Below, piece by piece: positions 1 to 4,989 of a stretch of DNA of 7,714 nucleotides. Made by a program: the position numbers and the translations under genes. Under the pieces are notes generated by a model. It worked only from the letters and a program-made list of their open reading frames with translations. It did no database searches and was not told the DNA's origin. Position 1 is the stretch's first letter; every line of letters begins with the position of its first letter. The DNA is taken from assembly GCA_002469305.1 (NCBI GenBank), contig DKEY01000162.1, positions 1 through 7,714 on the forward strand. The letters are read 5' to 3'. This stretch comes from Sulfurospirillum sp. UBA6810 (lineage in GTDB: Bacteria > Campylobacterota > Campylobacteria > Campylobacterales > Sulfurospirillaceae).

Positions 1-57
1 TTATTTTATCAGAAATTATCAACTTATGCGTGGTCTAGTTTTTGGGGATGGGTACAT

Positions 58-63
58 TATAAT
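58..63 (+). promoter_or_regulatory. Possible secondary -10 box upstream of the AbiE-like operon
   Basis: A perfect TATAAT hexamer is visible here. There is no recognisable TTGACA-like box 16-18 bp upstream and no TGn extension, although sigma-70 promoters of Campylobacterota are known to tolerate weak -35 regions. A transcript from it would start near base 70, directly at the inverted repeat at 70-84. AT-rich DNA produces such hexamers by chance, so this is a weaker candidate than the promoter at 78-107. Confidence 0.3.
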
Positions 64-69
64 TAAAAC

Positions 70-84
70 TTGTCAATTTGACAA
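70..84. promoter_or_regulatory. Inverted-repeat operator overlapping the -35 box
   Basis: TTGTCAA (70-76) and TTGACAA (78-84) are perfect reverse complements separated by one base. The right arm contains the -35 hexamer of the promoter at 78-107, so a bound dimeric HTH protein would block RNA polymerase. A further near-copy of the left arm, TAGTCAA, lies at 107-113 on the other side of the -10 box, 37 bp from the first in the same orientation. AbiE-type antitoxins are known to repress their own promoters through inverted repeats. The likely ligand here is the HTH protein encoded at 136-546, which is inferred and not shown. Confidence 0.6.
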
Positions 85-107
85 ATAATATAGAATTTTG
101 CTATGAT
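78..107 (+). promoter_or_regulatory. Sigma-70 promoter of the AbiE-like operon (TTGACA, extended -10)
   Basis: The -35 box TTGACA at 78-83 is a perfect consensus. After an 18-bp spacer comes TATGAT at 102-107, which has one mismatch to TATAAT and is preceded by TG at 99-100, giving an extended -10. Transcription should begin around 113-116, leaving about 20 nt before the GGAGA ribosome site at 126-130. The ATG at 103 lies within this -10 box and so would be outside the transcript, which argues against it as a start codon. It is the only strong promoter seen in the window. Confidence 0.7.
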
Positions 108-125
108 AGTCAAATCAATAAATAT

Positions 126-130
126 GGAGA
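126..130 (+). promoter_or_regulatory. Ribosome binding site that fixes the start of the HTH gene at 136
   Basis: GGAGA stands five bases ahead of the ATG at 136. The two other in-frame ATGs (103 and 124) have no purine-rich site at a workable distance, and the first overlaps the predicted -10 box. This favours the 136 start. Confidence 0.65.
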
Positions 131-135
131 ATATA

Positions 136-546
136 ATGGAAGTTAGCAATACTATTTTTGAGAAGCTACTAGCTAATAATAACTTGAAAAAAAGTGATTT
201 TGCTGAGTATTCCAAAATCCCTTATAACACTGTAGCTGGATGGAAAAAAACAAACAAAGTTCCACCTTATGCTATGGTGATTTTAAAAGATATGATCTAT
301 AGAAAGAAGCTTGAACTTCAAGCAGAACAAGATTTGCGAAGAAGCTATGTAGTATCTAGAGTAGATTATTTACTCACATCAAACGAAGAAAAAAAACTCA
401 AATCTGTTTTTTGGGGTACAAATTATACGATAGATGATATTGCAAGTGGAATACAAAACAATAGTCAAAATATCATAAAAAGAATAAAAGAGAATCTCCC
501 TTTGGATATGCGAACACAAATCATAGGTAAACTAACTCATGCATAG
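136..546 (+). CDS. Small HTH protein, putative antitoxin/autorepressor of an AbiE-like pair
   Basis: This is a 136-residue cytosolic protein. Residues about 7-45 read as a helix-turn-helix of the Xre/CI-repressor kind: LKKSDFAEYSKIPYNTVAGW has the usual scan helix, turn and recognition helix followed by a W-K-basic segment and a P-P turn. A basic helical segment follows (about 52-70), then a C-terminal part with a second possible helix pair (about 80-130: YTIDDIASGIQ...NIIKRIKENL). I do not recognise the C-terminal half. It lacks the visible features of the classic AbiEi winged-helix family. The antitoxin role is inferred from position: it directly precedes and overlaps by 8 nt a gene for an AbiEii-family nucleotidyltransferase, and it sits behind a promoter covered by a palindrome. 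The longer start at 103 (147 residues) is disfavoured by the promoter and ribosome site. It could also be a plain regulator. Confidence 0.75.
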   Translation: MEVSNTIFEKLLANNNLKKSDFAEYSKIPYNTVAGWKKTNKVPPYAMVILKDMIYRKKLELQAEQDLRRSYVVSRVDYLLTSNEEKKLKSVFWGTNYTIDDIASGIQNNSQNIIKRIKENLPLDMRTQIIGKLTHA

Positions 547-1396
547 AGATGATTGGAGTAGTGTTTTTAAAAACCAAGATAGGATTTTAAAGCAACTCAA
601 ACCACTTGAAAGTGAAATGTTTTTAGCTGGTGGCACTGGACTACAAAGATTTGTATTGCCTATGCCATATCGAAATTCTGAAGATCTTGACTTCTTTTTT
701 GTGAATCTAAAAACAAATAAAGAGTTAGAAAATATCAAAAATAAAATAGTAGAACTTATACTAGGACAAGAAGGAGTCAAGCTAGATCGTGATCCTATTT
801 GGATAAAAGATGAAAAATCTTGGAGACTGTTTTTTGGCTTTGATGATAATGATGAGATTATAAAAATAGAGCTATTAAATTTTACATGTTGTAGAGTGGT
901 TGATTTGTCATTTGTAAATGAGGATATATTTAAGACAGAAAATCTTTATAATCTATTGTTGTATAAATTTAAAGCTTTGTGTGATAGACCAGATACCATC
1001 AAAGATCTTTTTGATATATATTTTATCTTGAGAGATTTAAATGAAATAGATATTGATTTGCTTATTCAAAATATAAATAAAAAATTTAGTGAAGCTATAG
1101 GCATACAGTATCGTAAACAAGATATTGTTAATGCTTTAAATCATAGATTAGACTGGAATATAGAACTAGGAGATGATATAAAACATCTCCAAGATATAAA
1201 GCTTGAAATCAATCTATTTCAAAAAGAGCTTCAAGAGTCGTTTGAAAAAAATGATACTTTAGACTTCAATTTTCAATCAAGAATTTTTAAAAAAGCAAAC
1301 GAATACGGGCTTGAACCAAATGAGTATATTGAGCTATTAGAAGAAAATAGCTTTCTTGTAGATGAGTGGAAAAATATAATGAAGCAGTTGATATGA
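539..1396 (+). CDS. AbiEii-family nucleotidyltransferase, putative type IV-class toxin
   Basis: This 285-residue protein belongs to the AbiEii/DUF1814 branch of the polymerase-beta-like nucleotidyltransferases. Visible motifs are AGGTGLQRF with GGT at 31-33, then RNSEDLDFFF at 45-54 giving the metal-binding D49-x-D51, then KIELLNF at 109-115 with E111 as the likely third acidic residue. The conserved K143-xx-A146-L147-xx-R150 and K155-D156-xx-D159 segment of the family follows (KDLFDIYFIL). The last ~110 residues are helical, and the length is normal. No motif is missing, so it is probably active. Family members include the AbiE toxin, the mycobacterial MenT proteins (which add nucleotides to tRNA 3' ends) and a Helicobacter pylori protein of solved structure. 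The substrate here is unknown. Its start lies inside the preceding HTH gene (ATGCATAG overlap), and it overlaps the next gene by ATGA, so all three genes should be co-translated. Confidence 0.88.
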   Translation: MHRDDWSSVFKNQDRILKQLKPLESEMFLAGGTGLQRFVLPMPYRNSEDLDFFFVNLKTNKELENIKNKIVELILGQEGVKLDRDPIWIKDEKSWRLFFGFDDNDEIIKIELLNFTCCRVVDLSFVNEDIFKTENLYNLLLYKFKALCDRPDTIKDLFDIYFILRDLNEIDIDLLIQNINKKFSEAIGIQYRKQDIVNALNHRLDWNIELGDDIKHLQDIKLEINLFQKELQESFEKNDTLDFNFQSRIFKKANEYGLEPNEYIELLEENSFLVDEWKNIMKQLI

Positions 1397-2847
1397 CAAA
1401 ACAAGAACTACTCAAAAAACTTCAAGATATTGAATGGGAAGACTTTGAAGTGAAACTAGCTAGTGGAGGATTACCGAAAAGTGCTTGGGAGAGTGTGAGT
1501 GCTTTTTCAAATACTGCAGGTGGTTGGCTGATCTTTGGAATAGAAGAAAGAAATGACAACTTTAGTATAGTCGGAGTTGAGAATCCATCCAAAATAGAGC
1601 ATGAGTTTTTAAATACACTCAATGGTGAGAAATTTAATATCAAGATAAGAGTAGATGCTTATAAATACAACTTTGAAGATAAAACAATCTTAGCTTTTTA
1701 TATACCTATCTCTAAACAAAAGCCAGTTTATTATAATAGTTTGGCAAATAGTTTTATAAGAAGTGGTAGTGGCGATAGAAGAGCGACAAAAGAAGAGATA
1801 GATACGATGTATCGTGATCAAACATTTGGTACAAAAACATCTGAAGTGATAGAAAACTATACGATAGATAATCTTTCATCTATCTCTTTAAATCAATACA
1901 AAGAATATCTGCAAACTGTAAATCCAACATCACATTATAATAAACTAAGCATTGAAGAGTTTTTACATAAAGTTTCTGTTTTGGTTGATGGTAAACCAAC
2001 CTTTGCAGGACTTTTGTTTTTTGGAAAAAGAGATAGCATAGAGAGGTATTTCGTAGACTTTAGAATAGACCTTTTTGAGATACCAGGAAGCAGTATATCA
2101 GATGCAAAGGTACGATATACTTATAGACTTCCTGAGCAAGAGAACCTTTGGGATTATTACTTTATACTCTTTGAAAGAGTGACTATGAGGATAGACAAAC
2201 CTTTTAAGTTAGATAGCATGGGATTTGCAAAAGAAGATTATCCTTATATAGATGCACTAAGAGAAGCTCTTGTAAATATGCTTATGCATGCTGATTATTT
2301 TTCACCTATAAAATCAAGAGTTAGGGTTTTTAGTGATAAAATAGAGTTTTTCAATGCAGGAACTTACCCAAAGCCTATAGAATACTTTCTAAATAGTGAT
2401 ACTTCCATGCCAAGAAACCCAATATTAGCAAAACTGTTTCGTGCTGTGAAACTAGCTGAAAATGCAGGATATGGGTTTGATAAGATGATAGATGGGTGGA
2501 AAAGTTATACCAATAAACCAATAAAATTTGAGACAGATTTGGACACAAGCTTGACTACTTTTTATTTGGAGAAAGCTACCGAGCAAGCTGGAGCCCAAGT
2601 TGAGGCCCAAGCTGAGGCCCAAGCTGAGGCCCAAGCTGATTTAAATGAAACAGAAAAGAAAATATTAGAATGTTTAAATAGTGAAAATCTTTCATCAGCA
2701 GAGTTAGTTCAAAAGTTAGGTCTTAAAAGCTTATCTGGAAGTCTTAAAAATGCTATTAAACATTTGTTAGAGATTAAACTTATTGAGTTAACGATTCCAG
2801 ATAAACCAAAAAGTCCAAATCAAAAATATAAAACTAAAAAGGAATAA
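1393..2847 (+). CDS. AlbA_2 (Schlafen-like) / GHKL ATPase-like protein with winged-helix tail
   Basis: This is a 484-residue protein usually annotated as an AlbA-family DNA-binding or 'RecG-like' regulator. Residues about 10-135 form the Schlafen AlbA_2 domain: E19-x-K21, the SNTAGGWLIFGI strand (N40, G43, G44) and RSGSGDRRAT near 123-132. Residues about 285-375 resemble the HATPase_c_4 domain: EALVNMLMHADY (E291, N295, H299, D301), a NAG turn at 321-323, RNP at 341-343 and a glycine box AGYGFDKM near 358-365. A repeat-coded linker (397-416) leads to a winged helix (about 418-475) and a basic tail. An ATG at 1393 overlaps the previous stop codon as ATGA, and I prefer it to the GTG at 1366, which would lie far inside the toxin gene. 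The partner or nucleic-acid target is unknown. Its overlap with the AbiEii gene argues that it is a third component of that module. Confidence 0.85.
   Translation: MTKQELLKKLQDIEWEDFEVKLASGGLPKSAWESVSAFSNTAGGWLIFGIEERNDNFSIVGVENPSKIEHEFLNTLNGEKFNIKIRVDAYKYNFEDKTILAFYIPISKQKPVYYNSLANSFIRSGSGDRRATKEEIDTMYRDQTFGTKTSEVIENYTIDNLSSISLNQYKEYLQTVNPTSHYNKLSIEEFLHKVSVLVDGKPTFAGLLFFGKRDSIERYFVDFRIDLFEIPGSSISDAKVRYTYRLPEQENLWDYYFILFERVTMRIDKPFKLDSMGFAKEDYPYIDALREALVNMLMHADYFSPIKSRVRVFSDKIEFFNAGTYPKPIEYFLNSDTSMPRNPILAKLFRAVKLAENAGYGFDKMIDGWKSYTNKPIKFETDLDTSLTTFYLEKATEQAGAQVEAQAEAQAEAQADLNETEKKILECLNSENLSSAELVQKLGLKSLSGSLKNAIKHLLEIKLIELTIPDKPKSPNQKYKTKKE
2590..2637 (+). repeat. 12-bp in-frame tandem repeat coding an Ala-Glu-Gln linker
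   Basis: Three perfect copies of GAGGCCCAAGCT stand at 2602-2613, 2614-2625 and 2626-2637, preceded by one copy with changes at both ends (2590-2601, GGAGCCCAAGTT). They code for EAQA units between the GHKL-like domain and the winged helix. The unit is a multiple of three, so copy-number change keeps the frame and alters only linker length. The GGCCC core is a local GC-rich spot in AT-rich DNA. Similar short repeats in this linker position are common in AlbA_2 / HATPase_c_4 proteins. Confidence 0.85.
2839..2843 (+). promoter_or_regulatory. Ribosome binding site of the bi-domain dehydrogenase
   Basis: AAGGA lies 10 bases before the ATG at 2854, inside the last codons of the AlbA_2 gene and across a double stop (TAATAA). 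It is one of the better ribosome sites in the window. It suggests that translation of the polysaccharide block starts independently here, although no promoter is seen for it. Confidence 0.6.
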
Positions 2848-2853
2848 TAAATT

Positions 2854-4989
2854 ATGAAACAACTTATACAATCATTTAAAACAGGTGAGCTAGGACTTTT
2901 TGAAGTTCCTGCACCAGTATGTGAAAAAAATGGTGCATTGGTGCAAACGACATGTAGTTTAGTTAGTGCAGGTACCGAAAAGATGCTAGTAGATTTTGCA
3001 AAAAAATCTATGCTAGCAAAAGCAAAAGATAGACCAGACCTTGTAAAGCAAGTAGTAGATAAGATGAAAAAAGAGGGTGTTAGAAATACTCTTGAAAAAG
3101 TTTTTACAAAACTTGATACTCCTATTCCTTTAGGATATAGTTTGGCTGGTCGTGTGGTACAAGTGGGCGATGAGCTAAGTGGTATTAATATAGGTGACAG
3201 AGTGGCTTGTGGTGGTGCAGGGTATGCAAACCATGCAGAACTAAACTATGTGCCGAAAAACTTGATGGTAAAAATACCTGATGGTGTAGATGATATTGAT
3301 GCTTCTTTTGTAACGGTTGGTGCAATTGCTCTACAAGGTGTGAGACAAACTGTACCACTACTTGGTGAAAAAGTAGCTGTGGTGGGGCTAGGACTTTTAG
3401 GTCAACTTACAGTGCAACTACTTAAAGCAAATGGTTGTAAAGTCATCGGTTCTGATATAGACCCAGATAAGATGGCATTAGCTAAAAAGCTTGGGTGTGA
3501 TGAAGTGTGTCACGCTAGTGTGCTTATAGAAAAATGTAGTGAGTTTACAGGTGGATATGGGGCAGATGCTGTAATTATCGCAGCTTCAACTAGCTCAAAT
3601 CAGCCTATAATAGATGCAGCTGAAATAAGTCGTATGAGAGGAAGAGTAGTTTTAGTTGGTATGGTTGGTATGGATGTTCCAAGAAATACATACTATAAAA
3701 AAGAGCTTGAAATAAAACTATCTATGGCTTATGGTCCAGGAAGATACGACCCTGAATATGAAGAGAAAGGTGTAGACTATCCGTATGATTTGGTACGGTT
3801 TACAGAACAAAGAAACTTTGAGGCATTTTTAGGACTTATACAAGAGGGAAAAATCACTCCAAAAGAGCTTATCACTCACTCTTATGATTTTGACAATGCA
3901 ATGACAGCGTATGATTTACTAGAGGGAAGAATTCAAGAAAAGTATTTAGGAATTGTACTAGAGTACAAAAGAGACATAAAATTAGAAGATGAAAAGATAG
4001 TAAAAAGAACTGAAAAAAAGATAACTAATGATAAAATAAATATAGGACTTATTGGTGCAGGCAATTTTACTAAATCAGTTATCTTACCAAATATACAAAA
4101 AGTTGATGATTTTGAACTTGTAGGACTTTGCACTGCTACAGGTGTATCAGCACAAGGGACTGGTAAAAAGTATGACTTTAAATACATGACGACTGACAGT
4201 GCAGAGATATTTAAAAATAGTGAAGTTAATAGTGTATTTGTAACTACACAACACGATAAGCATGCAAGTGCGGTGATAGAGTCTATAAAAGCTGGGAAAC
4301 ACTGCTTTGTGGAAAAACCACTTTGTATTTACGAAGAGGAGCTTGAGGCTATCAAGGAAGCTTATACAGGTGAGACGATAGTACAAGTTGGGTTTAACAG
4401 AAGATTTTCACCTATGATAGAAAAGATCAAAAAAAATCTATCTGGGCAAGTAAGCATCAATTATAGAATAAATGCAGGGATCATCCCAAAAGAAGTTTGG
4501 ATACAAGATAGAACTATCGGTGGTGGTAGAATCATAGGTGAAGTTTGTCATTTTATAGATACTTGTAGTTATCTAATAGGAAGTGAAGTAAAGAGTGTAT
4601 TTGCTACTACTTTACAAAAAAGTGACCAATCTATTCCAGATGAAGATAATGTAAATATCATATTGAATTATGCAAATGGAAGCACTGCAACTATAAGTTA
4701 CTATGCTTATGGAGATAGTAGTATGCCAAAAGAGTATATAGAAGTATTTGGTAGTGGTGTAAGTATGCAGATGAATGATTTTAGAGAACTTACAATTTTT
4801 AAAAAAGGGAAACCTATAAAAGAAAAAAGTTCAAATCAAGATAAAGGCTTTGTGAATGAATTCAAAGCTTTTAAAGAAGCCGTAAAAAGTGGATATGAAG
4901 CGATAAGTTTTGAGAGTATTTATAATACTACTAAGACTACATTTAAGATTTTAGAATCTATTAGAAGTAAGAGTTTAGTTGAAGTTTGA
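2854..4989 (+). CDS. Bi-domain oxidoreductase: MDR dehydrogenase fused to Gfo/Idh/MocA dehydrogenase
   Basis: This 711-residue protein carries two NAD(P)-binding enzymes. The N-terminal half (about 1-370) is a medium-chain dehydrogenase: a GroES-like part with GDRVACGGAGYANHAEL (114-130), then the Rossmann VAVVGLGLLGQ (G178-x-G180-xx-G183), with D201 after the second strand favouring NAD(H). The usual catalytic zinc cysteine region reads LVSAGTEK, so the zinc site seems absent. The second half (about 395-705) is Gfo/Idh/MocA-type: INIGLIGAGNF (396-405), VEKPL with E487-K488-P489, FNRRFSP (514-520) and EVCHFID with H566 and D569. Such fusions recur in exopolysaccharide, capsule and O-antigen clusters, usually beside a heparinase-family gene. 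The substrate is probably an activated or lipid-linked sugar, but it is not established. The stop overlaps the next start by one base (TGATG). It lies 6 nt after the AlbA_2 gene. It is cytosolic, with no signal peptide. Confidence 0.92.
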   Translation: MKQLIQSFKTGELGLFEVPAPVCEKNGALVQTTCSLVSAGTEKMLVDFAKKSMLAKAKDRPDLVKQVVDKMKKEGVRNTLEKVFTKLDTPIPLGYSLAGRVVQVGDELSGINIGDRVACGGAGYANHAELNYVPKNLMVKIPDGVDDIDASFVTVGAIALQGVRQTVPLLGEKVAVVGLGLLGQLTVQLLKANGCKVIGSDIDPDKMALAKKLGCDEVCHASVLIEKCSEFTGGYGADAVIIAASTSSNQPIIDAAEISRMRGRVVLVGMVGMDVPRNTYYKKELEIKLSMAYGPGRYDPEYEEKGVDYPYDLVRFTEQRNFEAFLGLIQEGKITPKELITHSYDFDNAMTAYDLLEGRIQEKYLGIVLEYKRDIKLEDEKIVKRTEKKITNDKINIGLIGAGNFTKSVILPNIQKVDDFELVGLCTATGVSAQGTGKKYDFKYMTTDSAEIFKNSEVNSVFVTTQHDKHASAVIESIKAGKHCFVEKPLCIYEEELEAIKEAYTGETIVQVGFNRRFSPMIEKIKKNLSGQVSINYRINAGIIPKEVWIQDRTIGGGRIIGEVCHFIDTCSYLIGSEVKSVFATTLQKSDQSIPDEDNVNIILNYANGSTATISYYAYGDSSMPKEYIEVFGSGVSMQMNDFRELTIFKKGKPIKEKSSNQDKGFVNEFKAFKEAVKSGYEAISFESIYNTTKTTFKILESIRSKSLVEV

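Noticed and set aside
1..88. Two forward reading frames open from the window edge, ending at TAA 64-66 and TAA 86-88, either of which could be the tail of an upstream gene.
   Set aside because: At 21-28 codons, neither shows a recognisable motif, and they compete with each other. The second would run through the operator and -35 box. It cannot be decided without upstream sequence.
532..780. Open frames on the - strand at 532-780, 1422-1643, 2452-2634, 3933-4187, 4147-4386 and 7405-7644.
   Set aside because: All lie antisense within well-supported genes, lack ribosome sites and family motifs, and have compositions typical of reversed AT-rich coding sequence.
1366..1392. GTG start at 1366 giving nine extra residues to the AlbA_2 protein.
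   Set aside because: The ATG at 1393 forms the common ATGA overlap with the preceding stop, and the extra residues add nothing to the AlbA_2 domain.
2581..2640. The tandem repeat as a possible CRISPR array or protein-binding iteron.
   Set aside because: The units are directly adjacent with no spacers, lie in frame inside a gene and encode a simple linker.
2783..2832. Possible promoter before the dehydrogenase: TTGAGT at 2783 and TATAAA at 2827.
   Set aside because: The spacing is 38 bp, far beyond the 16-18 bp needed, and TATAAA alone is expected by chance in this A-rich stretch.
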